Source of the DNA: Heterobilharzia americana
Taxonomy: Eukaryota; Platyhelminthes; Trematoda; Strigeidida; Schistosomatidae
Direction: 5' to 3'
DNA: 64,000 nt
Assembly (NCBI GenBank): GCA_944470555.2
Contig: OX104129.1
Location: 46,347,998-46,411,997, forward strand
A program made the position numbers and the translations under genes. Below, piece by piece: positions 1-12,965 of the stretch (the first letter of the stretch is position 1; each line of letters opens with the position of its first letter). The notes under the pieces were generated by a model. It was not told the origin of the DNA. It worked only from the letters and a program-made list of their open reading frames with translations, and searched no databases.

Positions 1-3000
1 ACGCACCATCACAGTTCTTACTAAATCGTCTTCGTCCTTCTCGCATGTTTCGATCACTCCCAAAGGCCAGGAACCACGTGGTGTTTTTTCAGAGGCCACA
101 ATCACCACATCTCCCTCCTTGAAATTTCTTTTCCTTCCCAACCACTTCTGACGAGTTTGCAAGCATGGTAGATACTCTTTCATCCATCGGCGCCAAAATA
201 CGTCAGCTAAGTAATTAACTTGTTTCCAACGTCTGACGTAATTATCGGCAATAGTGCCCTCCACGACTATTCCTCCACTATCTCTCAATAACAATAAGCT
301 ATTGGGAGTGAGAGCTAACTCGTCTTTTGGGTCGGTCGTCATGGGAACAATAGGACGATTGTTCAAAATTCTTTCTATTTCCACGAAGTAGGTGGCTAAT
401 GTATCATCATGCAGAGTCTGCTCTTTGGATATGACCATCAATAACCTGCGTACAGAACGTATCATCCTTTCCCATATCCCACCTCGATGACTCGCTTGCG
501 GGGGGTTGAAACTCCATCGTATCCCCTTTGACACCATGGCATCATTGATTCGTCGTCTATCCCACACACTCACCAGTTGTCTTAGTTCCGAAATCGCTCC
601 AACAAAGTTGGAACCATTATCACTGTATATCTCTGCAGGTGTTCCTCTTCTTCCTATGAACCTCATTACAGCCATTATAAAGGCGTCGGTGCCTAGGTTG
701 AAAGCTACCTCTAAATGTATGGCTCGCGTCTGGAGACAAGTAAACACACACCCGTACCTCTTTTCCTCTCTCCTTCCCTGGCGAACCATGAGTGGTCCAA
801 AATAATCAATTCCCACTGATGAGAAGCAAAACCATCCTTTCTGCACGCGACAGACCGGTAAAGGGGCCATCATCTGCTGACCCAGTGCAGCTTTCAATCG
901 TCGGCACTCTATGCACTTTCTTATCACCCGTTTGACCGCACTGATCCCCTTAATTATCCAATAGTTTCTTCGTAGAGTGGCCAGGACTTGCGAAGTACCA
1001 GTATGTCCTTCTATAATATGATAATGCCTTATGATCAGCTCAGTCACGAAGTGATGTCTGGGGAGGATAACCGGATGCTTAAAAGTAAGTGGGTAGTCGG
1101 AATAGTTCAACCTCCCACCGACGCAGACCAATCCATCCACAAGTATAGGTGACAACCTTTGCAATTCACCTTCTTCAGTCTCACAACTACCCTTTTCTCG
1201 GAGTTCCTTTATTAATTCTCCATATACCTCCTGTTGTACCATACATAATACTTTATGTCTAGCAGCTTCCAGTTCATCGGCTGTTAGATAGCCAACATTC
1301 AGTGACACACCTTGGCGACGCGAATACATAACGGATATGTAGACCACATATCTCTTAAGCCATGCCACAGCTTTAATCAGCCTCACCCAGTCCGAATGAT
1401 ACGCCAAAATCGGATCAGCAGTGAGCTCAGTAACGTTTGTGTTTGTTCGGACCGACCTCTTCAATTCGACATTTTTCGGTGGTTCCTTCCAGCAGAGGTC
1501 TGTGGTACTTGAAAACTGTCGGGTTCCCAGAAAAGAGGGGCCCTGAATCCAAGACGCTAATTCACACGCTTTTCGTATGCCTCTTGATGTCCAATCTGCG
1601 GGATTCTCTTCAGATTTAACGTACCCCCACTGATTTGGGGATGAATACTGGTGAATAATGGCTAGACGGTTGGCCACAAACGTACTATACCGACTCTCTG
1701 TATTTCTAATATAGTACAAAACAATCATAGAATCTGTCCAAAAATAAGTCTTGTCAAAGCTATTTGGGAGGTTCTTCCTCAAAATTTCACTCATTCGTAC
1801 ACTCAATACTGCCGCAGCTAACTCTAATCTCGGCACTGTCACCGTTTTCAGAGGGGCAACCCGGGATTTGCTATAAAGCAGTATGCTGTAGGGTGGCGTG
1901 TTTTTTGGAACGTTCCACGAATAAGCCACCGCTCCATAACCAGATTCAGAGGCATCGCAAAATAAGTGCAACTCAATCTTACTCATCTCACTCTTATCCT
2001 CCTTCTTGATACTTCTGGGTACGGAGATTTGCCCAAGATTCTTCATGAACCTCATCCAATCCATCCATAGGGATAGGTCATTGGAACTCAGGGGTGTATC
2101 CCAACCAGCATGAGATTTGCAAAGATTCTGCAATAGCTGCTTGGCCGGAAGACAAACTGGGGCGATGAGGCCTAGTGGGTCAAAAAGAGCTGAGACGGTG
2201 GATAGTAGTCCTCTCTTCGTGAAGGGTTTTTCGACGGGTTCAAATCGGAACTTAAAAACATCATGCATGGTGTCCCATTCCAAACCTAGGGCCCTGTGGA
2301 TTGAGCCTTGACTAACACGTAAGTCGACTGAGTTCTCTGTGTGGCTCAGACCAGGAAGAACTACTCTCACTGCCTCTGAATTAGTCACCCACTTCTTCAA
2401 TTTAAAGCCACCACGTAACAACAACTCAGTGGACTGTTTTACGAACGTTTTTGCCTCACCTGGGCTTGCAAAGGACACTAGGCAATCATCAACATAAAAG
2501 TTATGCTTCACTGCTTCCACCACATAACTATCATAATCGTTGGCATACGTCTCGGCAGTCTTGGCCATTGCAAAATACGCACAAAACGGTGAGGACACTG
2601 CACCGAATGGGTGTGACGTCATTTGATATTCAATAGGTTCCTTCGAGAAATCACCCTGAGGCCACCATAGGAACCGCAGAGCACCTCGGTCAAACTCTGG
2701 GACTTTCACCTGCATAAACATTTCTTCCACATCGGACGTCAGGGCAATCAGTTCTTTGCGAAAACGCAATAATATTCCAACCAAGTTCGCTGTCGTGTCT
2801 GGTCCCTGATACAGGAAGTCATTTAAAGAAGTTCCGGACAGTTTGGCAGCGCAGTCCAGCACAACTCTTACCTTCCCCGGTTTCTTGGGGTTAAATACGG
2901 CATGATGCGGCAAATACCATCGTGGGCGGTAGCTAGGATCAAGCTGGGGCTCAGGAGCTACTGCTGCATATCCCTTTCTGATGGTCTCTTCCATGGCGCT

Positions 3001-4503
3001 AGTGTAGCTTTCGCGAAGGCTTTCAGAGGATATTAGTCTGCGTTTCAAACTCTCCAAACGTCGCCTGGCTACTTCGCATCCACCGTATACTCTCTTGGAC
3101 TCCATTTTCCAGGGCAAGGGGACAACGAAATGTCCATTATCCCAATAAGTACCTCGCTGCACTATGTTTACAGCGGCTAGGTCATCGAGAGATAACGACT
3201 TATCTCCCGAGTACAAATCGCTGAACTCATAATCGTAAATTTTCTTCCATTGATCGACTAATAGATCTGACCGAGACGTACAATTCACAACCCTCTCCCT
3301 GTGCTCACGAAAGCTTGTCGGACCGAACACGACCCAGCCCAACAATGATCTCACAGCATATGGGCTCTTTCTGCCCCCTAACTTCTGATCTAGAACCCAG
3401 TGAGCCTCAGGTACATCGCAACCGATGAGCAGCAATACCTCCCCGTCTTCCACCTCTGTCCAGGGTACGTCAGTCAGATGCGGCCACCTTTTAATACTTT
3501 CTCGCATCGACCCTTTAGGTCTCCGTACTGGGAGATCTCTTGCCACAACTGCTCGATCTATAAGTATGCATTCGTTTCCGTCTAGTGAATAAACTTCGAA
3601 AGGCTTGCTGACTGAGTCCGCCAATCTACTTCCACTAACAGTTTTGATGATAGTCTTTGTGCCGTCAGTCGACAATCCTAGAAGTTGCAAAACATCTTTC
3701 GTGATCAAAGTTGTATCAGAGCCATTGTCCAAGATAGCATAACCGTAAACCTCTTTATTACCGTGCTTTACACGTACCGGGAGTAGGCCCAAACACACGC
3801 TTTCTCTGAGAGACTCAGTGCATCCACAACTACCTTTCTCCGGTTGTTCGCCTACGGCGTGGTGGGTCTTCTTGTGTAACAGAGGGTGATGGTATGCTTT
3901 ACAACCTTCTACACTGCACACCCTGTGAATTTTACATTCTACGGACCTGTGGCCCCTTTTAAGACATGAAAAACAACAACCTGTTTCTTTAGCCTTCGAC
4001 CATCTCTCATCCACCGGTAACGACAGAAATGTGGTACATTTTGTGACTACATGGTTCCCTCCACAAAATATACATGAAGGTTTCAGGACTCCCCCAACGG
4101 GTACTAGCTGCTGCGTGGAACATGCTATTTTACTATCTGGTCGTCGACTGCTTGTTGCCAGCTGTCCAAACCTACTTAGCAAAATGCTCGCACGTGCTGA
4201 CACAAACTGCGTTAACTCTGCGAAGGTAGGTTCTCGTTCGGTTTCAGTTAGCTTTTCGACAGTCTCCGCCCATTTCATCTGTAACACACGGGGCAATTTC
4301 TTTACTATACCTTCTAAAGTTCTCAAGGAGTTAAGGTCCGCAGTATAGTCCATTTGCTCTAGGGCTATAGCGCAGTTTTCCATTTTTATAGCTAACCTCG
4401 ACATTGCCTCAGCATCGTTTTGTTCTATGTTCGAGCATTCCATCAGATCCTGTAGTAAGGCCCGGCTGACTTCATGAGTCCTTCCAAACAAACGTTGAGT
4501 ATA
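1..4503 (-). CDS. BEL/Pao polyprotein (Gag C-terminus, protease, RT, RNase H, integrase), partial
   Basis: One frame (codons ending at positions 1, 4, 7 and so on) stays open from about 4500 past base 1. In order: the rest of the Gag domain; zinc knuckles CIFCGGNHVVTKC and CCFSCLKRGH (about 3955-4085); an aspartic protease with LDNGSDTTLI (about 3715-3745), where the family usually has D-S/T-G; reverse transcriptase with the catalytic FYVDDCLVS (about 2475-2505); RNase H with LFCDASESGYGA (about 1935-1970) and WTDSMIVLYY (about 1705-1740); an HHCC integrase zinc finger (about 860-1060); and the DDE core with GIDYFGPL (about 790-820), SDNGSNFVGA (about 600-630) and RGGIWERM (about 470-495). 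The frame ends in the DUF5641 domain (GDVVIVASEKTPRGSWPLG, about 60-117). The true C-terminus lies outside the window. All key catalytic residues seem present except for the odd DNG in the protease. Confidence 0.93.
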
Positions 4504-5213
4504 TCCCGAGCCCTACGATAACCAGCAGATGGTGGTAACATAATGCATTCCTCTATAGCCTCCCTGGCCTTACCTTTACAGTAATGTAACAAGTATAACA
4601 GCCTCTGTCCATCATCATCAACCTTAGAGACAACGTAGAGCTCAAACTGCCTCATAAACTTCCAATATTTGGCTGGATGTCCGTCAAAGCTGCTTAATTC
4701 TACTTTCGGTAACTCATGGCCAACACTGACACAAGGCAACGTAGCGGCAACCCCTTTGTTTTCTGCGCTGCTCGCCTGGCTAGTCGTTTCACGATCAGAA
4801 CTGCTATGAGGGTCAATGCCAAGACAAACTGATTTGTGACACTTTATATCATCATCCAAGGAAAAGGTATCACCTAAACCCCCATTCACATCTAAGTTGA
4901 GTTCTTTATGCAGACGCAACCTTTCCTGTCTTTGTTTAGCCTTGAATTCACGAAGTTCCAACTCTTGCCTTTCATCCAACTGTCGTACCTTCAACTGAGC
5001 AGAGGTCCTACAAGGACTAGTCTTACTATAGTCAATAACTGTACCATTATCAGAGCCACGGCATGAAATAACATCAAGAGGGACTTGCTTGGTATCTGAG
5101 GTCGGATCCATGGACATGTCACCTTCCCCGTCCGGAATTGACTCAAGGAACACCTTGCGATTGCCAGGTACAGCAGTGACGGGTTGTTGAGTACTGTAGC
5201 GGCCAGAATCCAA
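4443..5213 (-). CDS. BEL/Pao Gag N-terminal part, frame ends inside the domain
   Basis: This 256-codon frame opens at a TTG. The first ATG is codon 33, at 5117, and is the likelier start, because a TAG lies a few codons upstream of the TTG. A charged, coiled-coil-like stretch rich in E, R, K and Q lies around residues 75-105. It is followed by the DUF1759-type BEL Gag domain: the motif LSSFDGHPAKYWKF and the downstream YLLHYCKGKAREAIEECI are typical. The frame then runs into TGA at 4443-4445 after a non-conserved tail. The expected Gag continuation (GRTHEVSRALL...) sits in the -1 frame from about 4500. BEL elements usually carry gag and pol in one frame, so this is most simply a one-base deletion near 4500. 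A programmed -1 shift is the alternative. The coordinates give the open frame, not a proven protein. Confidence 0.8.
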   Translation of the reverse strand: MDSGRYSTQQPVTAVPGNRKVFLESIPDGEGDMSMDPTSDTKQVPLDVISCRGSDNGTVIDYSKTSPCRTSAQLKVRQLDERQELELREFKAKQRQERLRLHKELNLDVNGGLGDTFSLDDDIKCHKSVCLGIDPHSSSDRETTSQASSAENKGVAATLPCVSVGHELPKVELSSFDGHPAKYWKFMRQFELYVVSKVDDDGQRLLYLLHYCKGKAREAIEECIMLPPSAGYRRARDILNVCLEGLMKSAGPYYRI

Positions 5214-5243
5214 TAATCTTGGCCTGAACGCGGGAAATAGCTA

Positions 5244-5930
5244 GGCGGTGCCAACTGACGTGAATCTGACTAGTTCCTGCGTTCTACTGTATAGCTTCCT
5301 AACTTCCGCGAGTGACGCACAGTCAAAGGTTGGATCGAAATATCAAAACACGGTTTGTAGTAATTCAATAGTAGATTCGTAACAAAATCTGTGGTACTAT
5401 CAAAGCAACAATAAGTTATGTCAAATTACAAAAATACCTCAACAGTGCCGTTGGGTAACTATACAGTCCAAAACGTTCTCGGGTACAAATACGTACTACA
5501 CGGTAAAAACTGGTTAAAAAATACAACTGTTAAATACCTGTCGGTCAATAGGAATATTCCCGGCAAAAGGGATCAAAACTCTGCCTACAGGAATCAAATC
5601 AACAAACAAACGTTCCCAGTAGACAGTCAAAAGACAAACAGTCAAATCACTGCACAACCGTAAGTTGAACCAAAACAAAATGTCGTGCGCAGTAAAACAA
5701 CATCACCTTATCAACAGTCCAGCGTCACATAATAGGAAAGTGAAACACTCATAATAAGTCTCAAACATACAAAGGCAAATACCGAGTGTAAAGTCAAATA
5801 AGACAGTTAAACAAGCAAATAACATTACACCGGCGAGGGTCAAAGGTACACCATCCATAACGAGGGTAAAAATGTTAAAATAAATGTCAATACAATCAAA
5901 TAAGGGTGATCGGGAGGGATTTTCAGATCA
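5244..5930 (-). repeat. Probable 5' LTR and primer-binding site of the BEL/Pao element
   Basis: Upstream of gag, the minus strand has TGGCACCGCC at 5253-5244, which has the form of a primer-binding site (TGG plus a tRNA acceptor complement). It is preceded by two bases and then by CA, the expected LTR end. On this reading the LTR begins on the plus strand with TG at 5256. Its far end, near 5700-5930, cannot be set because the second LTR is outside the window. No protein of note is encoded. The placement is inferred, not proven. Confidence 0.4.
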
Positions 5931-8689
5931 TTTTTCCTTTACACCGTCTACTTCACAAACTTTAAGCCATCCTGACACGATTGATTGAACCTGAAGTTCT
6001 GATCCAGAGAGAACATGTTTAAGAGCTTTTCTTCTATTGGCCTTCAAGAGACTGGAAATTGGTTTCGTCTCCTTTATTTGTTGTTGCCTCTTTCACCATC
6101 GCTTTCCTTGCCTGCACATATCACCCTAAAAATAAAAGGATCATAAAAAGCTATCTTCTAACAGCCCCTAACTCCATTCCATTTTGAAAGTGCACTAGCC
6201 CCAGGCTTGGCTTATTACTACATTCACGGTCCAATTTGCCTCTGTCGAACCTGATGAGGATCTATTGAAAATGATATTCTCCGCTCACACTGTCCAGGCA
6301 TGTTTTTCCCAAATGGAGTAAATGTTCTTGTCGCCCTTCCCCACGTTTTCTCAATGAGTGGAGGATGTTAGCACGTTGAATGCTTGAATATTTGGCCTCA
6401 TTTATCTTGAATGTTTCACAACATCTCAGGGGTCAACGATTTTCACTTGAGTGGAACTGTTTCCACTTTAGAGCATGGCCGTTAGCCTTCGAAATATGTT
6501 CCAAAACAAAGAAGCCAAAGGTCTATCATAGTGGTTGATGAGGATCTTGGACTGGGGAATTCTGAAGGACGCCATGAAAAGTTTCTTCCTCGTCAGGGGA
6601 GGTGGTAGGGTCTGCTTTTATTTCCTCCTAGTCTGCCAAGGCGGCCATCAAACCGACAACGCATAAACGTCCACCTTGAAAGTTGAGCTGATGACGCCGC
6701 ACAGCGTGTCTCCTCTCTAAAAGTTCTAATGATCATCTTTTTCACGGTTTCAGTTGTTCACAACAATATGGTAAGTGAAACCACTAGCAAGCAGTTATTA
6801 GCATCCCATTTCTTGATTTGAGGGTGATTACCAGAATGAACTGCGCACTACCATTAATTCGAGAATTCGTTTGACACTGGCATGTCCCGAAAGGAGGCAC
6901 ACATAAGTTCGTTTGCGATTTCGGAGATAGTTCTCGAGAGGGCTGGCTTCAGATCGTCGCTGTCTGGGGATTCGCCTCACCAAAAACTAAACGACTATTA
7001 GAATTTTCAGGACTGGAGACGTGAAACAAGTTTCCATTTACATCAGCCTGCTTTGTGTTGTTTACTACCGAAGTGGTAGTATTTCAAGCATTCGGTAGCG
7101 TCTCAGATCGCGAATCCAATCGCTTGGCCACCCCGAAACTGTTCAGCAGGTTTCCATTAGGGCATGTTATGAGGCCGACACTCGGGCTGGTTGACCATCT
7201 TTAATATATGAGAAGATTTAGGCTCATTGGGTTACTTTTTGCTCTTCTCACCGAATCCGGCCGTTGGCCAAGCTTGATACTGTGGGCTTTCATAGTCCCG
7301 TGGTTGTCGATCGTTTCGTTGGATGAGAAATATAGTTCTGAACCACCAAGACCGTTTGAACCGGTAACTTTTGTCTTAGATGAGCTTCTCTTTTCCATGC
7401 CAGAGCCTATGGCTTTTTATGGATGCCCTAAGTGTTGCCTCTTGCATACCAGCGGATACCTTCAAGAACTATGTTTCCTACTTCTGTTTAGTGCTCATCT
7501 GTCATGAGATTTCAGTACTCGAGCCACGGCGGAGAAGTAATTTATTCCCTCATTCCCGTGCGGCTGGACTTACAGATACAGAGGAAGGTGCTGGATGTTT
7601 CCGATAACAGAATAACCCCATTTATCACCGTTCAGGTTGCTACCGGAGGGTCGCTTATACCGGAAGATGGCTGAAGGAATACCTTCTCGGCGAAACGATT
7701 GCTTTTCGGGATTTAGTTCGGGGCGTGGTTCATTTCCACCAGACCTTTACCAGGTTTCTCCACTCATTTTCTTAGGGAGATGGCCTGTTCTGATTGAGTT
7801 TTTCAGCCTATGACTGGAGGAAAAGTGGCATATTTCCCTTCCATTCCCAAGAGACCGGGAGATGTGTTAGAGTCACTGGTTACTTTTACGGAGCCGTATT
7901 TCTGCAAAGGCTGCTGCCATGATGGTATTAACCATCTCCCTCCCACCAAGTGTGCTCGTTAGAGACTTATGTATGATCCACGACAGGTATTTTAACGCTA
8001 GCAAGTGAAATGTTGCTGCGAGGAGTTCACCAACTTCTACTACCTTTAGATGGAAGCTTGCGTCGGGGCCACCTCTCTAGCTTTCTTTGATTTTGGGAGA
8101 GTGGCACGCCTGCTACATGGATATTTTCACCAGAAATGTCCGATGAAGGCCGGTGCTCTCTTTAAGCAGGACATTTTTGAGCAGATCGTCATGGTGTTTT
8201 CGCTCCCATCATTTTCTCCCCTAGTTTTCTGACACTTTTATGCACACGTTTATGCCCGCTCCAGGTAGTCAGACGAGCACGATCGTGTTCTTCTGCTAGG
8301 GAATAATGCGACGGGTGAGTTCAGATAGCAGGTAGTCATTTTGCAAGAGATTGATAACATCCCTCTTTTCAGGTTTGGAGATGGTCACTTCAGTGGGCGG
8401 CCATTTTGATGCTTGGAGTGGTTGGTCCGCGACGTCCTCCCTGCATGATCTTAGAGATCGCGGCAGCTACCACCAATCTTTTGGCCTTCTGGATCTTTAT
8501 TTACTCTCACCTGGTCGGACCGCACCTCACATGTCCCTTTAATTTGTACAGACCTTCAAAGACTTCGTGAATGACTCATGTCAGTGAGATCAGATGACAA
8601 GTTGCCTGGGAGCGGGCACCCGCTTTGAGTGTGTGAGCTTCCCATTCTAGACAGCCAGAAACAAAAATAAAATCAGAAAAGGGTAGCAG
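5931..8689. other. Gene-free stretch, possibly old repeat DNA
   Basis: I read all frames here and found only short open frames (up to about 99 codons) with no recognisable domain. The base composition is less AT-rich than in the tektin introns, and the region borders Gypsy fragments, so part of it (especially 7.2-8.6 kb) may be eroded retrotransposon, for example a gag region. I could not show that from conserved residues. Confidence 0.3.
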
Positions 8690-9180
8690 ATTCGCCTGGT
8701 AGGTAAAGAGTAGTCCCATAGGAGAGTTCGGTAGAAGTGCATCTAGCATCAACCTTCAACGCATTCCGAATACCCAGTGGGATTAGAGGCAGACCCTCGG
8801 TCCACTAAGGTAAGTTCGCAGCTGAAAAATTCCCTCTCAGCTGTTGATGGAAACGTTCTAGCATGCCATTTGCTTGTGGATGGTAGGCCTTCGTTCGGAA
8901 CCGAGTGAAACCTAAAATTGCAGTTGAAGCGTGAAATAACCCACACTCGAATTGGCAGCCACGGTCAGCTGTTACGCAAGATGGACATCCAACGTTTGCA
9001 ATTCATCCTTCGACAGAAACACCAGCGACGGTTACAGCGGTAACATGCCCGATGGGTACTGCTTCTTGCCATCTCATGAAGCGATCCATGCAAGTGAGAA
9101 GGCGCGTCCGGTAGATTCTGCTGGAGGTCCCACAATATCCATTTTGGTCTATTTATTGGGGATGGAAGGGACTTAAGGGT
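8690..9180 (-). mobile_element. Gypsy-type integrase fragment, frameshifted
   Basis: On the minus strand the reading gives, in successive frames, a DIVGP core start, a segment like DRFMRWQEAVPIGHVTA, then GCPSCVTADRGCQFEC and AYHPQANGMLERFHQQLRG, and finally WTEGLPLIPLGIRNALK followed by the YG-type spacer. These are the D, D and E stretches of a Ty3/Gypsy integrase core and the segment after it. The segments lie in different frames, so the gene is broken by small insertions or deletions. The family is distinct from the BEL element at 1-5.9 kb. Confidence 0.82.
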
Positions 9181-9182
9181 TT

Positions 9183-9520
9183 GTGGTCTTTGAAAGTGGT
9201 AAAGTCACGACCTCCCTCCGAATGCCGGAAATGGTGTACAGAACAGTACGTAGCTGGGGATTCAAAATCAGATGTAATGTACCCAGTTTCCAATGCTTTA
9301 TGGAAGATGTCTTCCACGGTTTAGATTTTGTCCATGTCCACATCGATGACTATTTCATTGCGAGTCCAGATAAAGAAACTCACCTTCGACATTTGGTCCT
9401 CGTATGCAGGAGGCTGGGAAAACGTAGCATCACAGTCAGTTTGGTGAGGTGTGCGATGCTACATCACTTCCATCATGTGGATTTTGTCACCAGCAGCGTT
9501 TCGACGGCTTCATGAGTAAG
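9183..9520 (+). mobile_element. Gypsy-type reverse transcriptase fragment
   Basis: The plus strand encodes a piece of a Ty3/Gypsy reverse transcriptase: NVPSFQCFMEDVFHGLDFVH, then VHIDDYFIASPDKETHLRHL with the catalytic IDD in place, and a decaying thumb region with NLV/SLV-type residues up to about 9510. Only about 85 residues are recognisable. It starts where the minus-strand integrase fragment stops. In an intact Gypsy element RT and integrase lie on the same strand with RNase H between them, so this arrangement records a rearrangement or two independent insertions. Confidence 0.8.
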
Positions 9521-10052
9521 AAGGGATACAAGCTTGCTGTTAAGCTTGAACAGACAGTAAGGTATACAAACTTGGCTCCAGCAGGCGAGGTGGATGACGT
9601 AAATATGGTATAAAGACCTTTACAAAGCTTTCGCAGAAAGTAACTCAACCGGAAATACTCAGTCGGAGATAAAGTAAGTTAGGTTTCCATGACCAGAACA
9701 AGAGTGAAATGTTATCATATCCTAACACACGACGTCAACGCGGCACAGAAAGCTTTAAAGAAAGCCACTGAGGCTCAAAAATGAAAAGTCTTTGAAGGTT
9801 AGTTGAATTACTTCATGCCATAGTGTTTAAGCGGCTAACTGACAGTTCTTGAAATCGTAATCGAGGTCATTTTCTTTTTTAAGATTATACATTAGATTTG
9901 AAATGATGAGTAAGCCATATCTTTCAAGAATTATTTGAAATTCATCCTCTGAACTGTGTGCGTGTTTAAAGTGCCACAGGTAATTGTTTAGTAAGGTCAA
10001 TGGGACATTGAACGTTGCTTTGGGGTGTATTGGATTGTGTGCAGCAACCACG
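9521..10052. promoter_or_regulatory. 5' flank of the S18 gene
   Basis: No coding region is recognisable here. The stretch must hold the 5' UTR and the core promoter of the S18 gene, which starts at 10053. I could not identify a clear TATA box or initiator. A 75-codon minus-strand frame at 9827-10051 lacks an ATG and resembles no family I know. Confidence 0.3.
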
Positions 10053-11411
<1,359 letters not shown>

Positions 11412-11417
11412 TTGCTA

Positions 11418-11423
11418 AATAAA
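11418..11423 (+). promoter_or_regulatory. Polyadenylation signal of S18
   Basis: AATAAA lies seven bases after the S18 stop codon. The resulting 3' UTR would be very short, as is common for ribosomal-protein mRNAs. Confidence 0.75.
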
Positions 11424-11512
11424 TAATTTCGGAAACATCCTTTTTTACTATCTTGGACAAGAAATCAAGGTGTCTTGTGTTATCGGATGGGATTTCGGAA
11501 CTCAGGTCTCAT

Positions 11513-12965
11513 TCATACCTTTAAAGCGACTAAGCACTGTTGTCCTATTTTCGAGGATATTGTTAGGCTTTGCTGCAACTCGTGCCAATTAACGTAATCT
11601 TTAGGCAGTACGGTAGGCGTAAAATTGACTAAAGCTGTGTCCCTCAAACCTTGCCTGATAGCAATGGAGCTGTTTTGTGGGTAATTTAGATTTCGATAAC
11701 AGATGTTCTTTAACCATGAGCTTTTTGGGTTACTGGGTCCCATGACGTGTTTTCTAGACGTCACTTAGATTTGGGACGCATGCACAAGAGGTATTGCCAT
11801 GAGCTCCCGAGTGACTTCCAGTTAGTCTACTTTATGTTGCACTACTGTTTATAGTCATTACCCACTGCTCACTAATGGCACTTGTGTTATCCTCACGGAT
11901 GTCAGGTTTCATTGTTCTTAGTGGCAGCTCGTCCATAGTGACTACTTTGTATAGGCAGAGGTAAGGTATGTTCTCAATTCTGCTTACTGTTATTCGTTGG
12001 TGCTTCTTATTGATACAATTAACGAAGTCGACCTGAGTTGCATTGTAGGTTGTTCCTAACCTAACACTAGTATTAAAAAAGGTAGGTTCAATAAAATGAA
12101 ATGCGAATTCCCCATGATCTCTACTCCCTGCCAATGACTGGTCTCAGTTCATGCCACTAGAAGCTCGTACTGCTCCAGTCGTATTGGCTCTTTTAGCATA
12201 CTGAAGAGCAGTTTCTATTGGGGTTTTCGTCAAAGCAAGAACAACACATTAAGTTGAGCTCTTATTTATTTCTTGGCTTCTCAGTTGTGAATAGTTTAAA
12301 ATAATGAGTGGGATTGAATGAAGAATGGACTTTTGAGCTAGAGGGAATTGGCTGTGCACGTCAGGAAGCGTTGATATAGCGAGCAGAGCTCAGCAATAGT
12401 TACTTAGTCATTTTATCCTTTGCTAAGTTTGTGGTTATTGCGGGCGCGGCGAAGTAGGGAGATGAATACTCCTTGACTTCGTTCTGCATGTCTTTTTCTT
12501 TGTTGAAAATGACCTAAGGAATACGTGTGGGTGCATTCGAATTTGAAGCTGTCACAGACGCTCGTTATACCTTTTAAATCCAAATCTAAATATGCGTCTG
12601 GTAGTATGTAAATTATCTTCCCCAGTTGTGGCTGTGCAGTAGGTTTGAAGTGATCACTCAGCGCCTGAATGCATTTATTATAACTACTTTCGTAGGTTCA
12701 CAGACTTTTCCAAGCCTTATTGTAAATGTGGGTTACCCATTGTTAGAAAATTTCCGAACTGACTGGTGTTCGTGAACTGTCCTGTGTAATGTAGAGATAC
12801 AGAGTCTTCACCTTTTCCTTTGCTGTTAGCCTCCAGTAAGCGGTGAAGATCTTGGCGGTATACAGTGACATGGAACCAGTTCCTATCACCTGTACGATCT
12901 TTATTGCACCGTAAGAAGTGGTATTTTGTATTGTTCTGTATTTTCTTCACCTCTTCCTCGCTTAT
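11513..12965 (-). CDS. Candidate multi-exon gene of unknown function
   Basis: Three minus-strand open segments read like exons. The first (about 12965 to 12737) contains NWFHVTVYRQDLHRLLEANS. The second (12127 to about 11850) contains FVNCINKKHQRITVSRIEN. The third (about 11765 to 11513) contains ALVNFTPTVLPKDYVNWHEL. The first pair can be spliced in phase: donor G|GTAACC after 12737, acceptor CAG before 12127, leaving 1+2 bases of a codon. The last junction is uncertain, with a possible intron of about 80 bases. The final segment ends either at TGA in GTATGA or at a donor using that GTATGA. I do not recognise the protein family. No signal peptide or membrane segment stands out, and the composition is soluble and mixed. 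It lies downstream of tektin on the same strand and tail to tail with S18. Chance open frames remain possible. Confidence 0.4.

Larger units (their letters stand above)
1..5930 (-). mobile_element. BEL/Pao LTR retrotransposon, 3' end beyond window
   Basis: Reading the minus strand from about 5.2 kb toward base 1 gives the standard BEL/Pao order: Gag domain, two zinc knuckles, aspartic protease, reverse transcriptase, RNase H, HHCC and DDE integrase, and a DUF5641-like end. The right side (about 5256-5930) should be the 5' LTR. The 3' LTR lies to the left of the window, so LTR identity and target-site duplication cannot be judged. The pol frame has no stop codon that I could find across about 4.5 kb, which points to a fairly young copy. 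The gag frame does not join pol in one frame (see the separate entry). Schistosome members of this group include Sinbad and Tiao; I cannot assign the subfamily. Confidence 0.93.

Noticed and set aside
7201..7607. Overlapping open frames on both strands (60-99 codons)
   Set aside because: No conserved motif in any frame. They are probably chance frames in old repeat DNA.
9827..10051. 75-codon minus-strand frame just upstream of the S18 ATG, suggesting a divergent gene
   Set aside because: It starts at GTG, not ATG, shows no known motif, and overlaps the S18 5' UTR and promoter.
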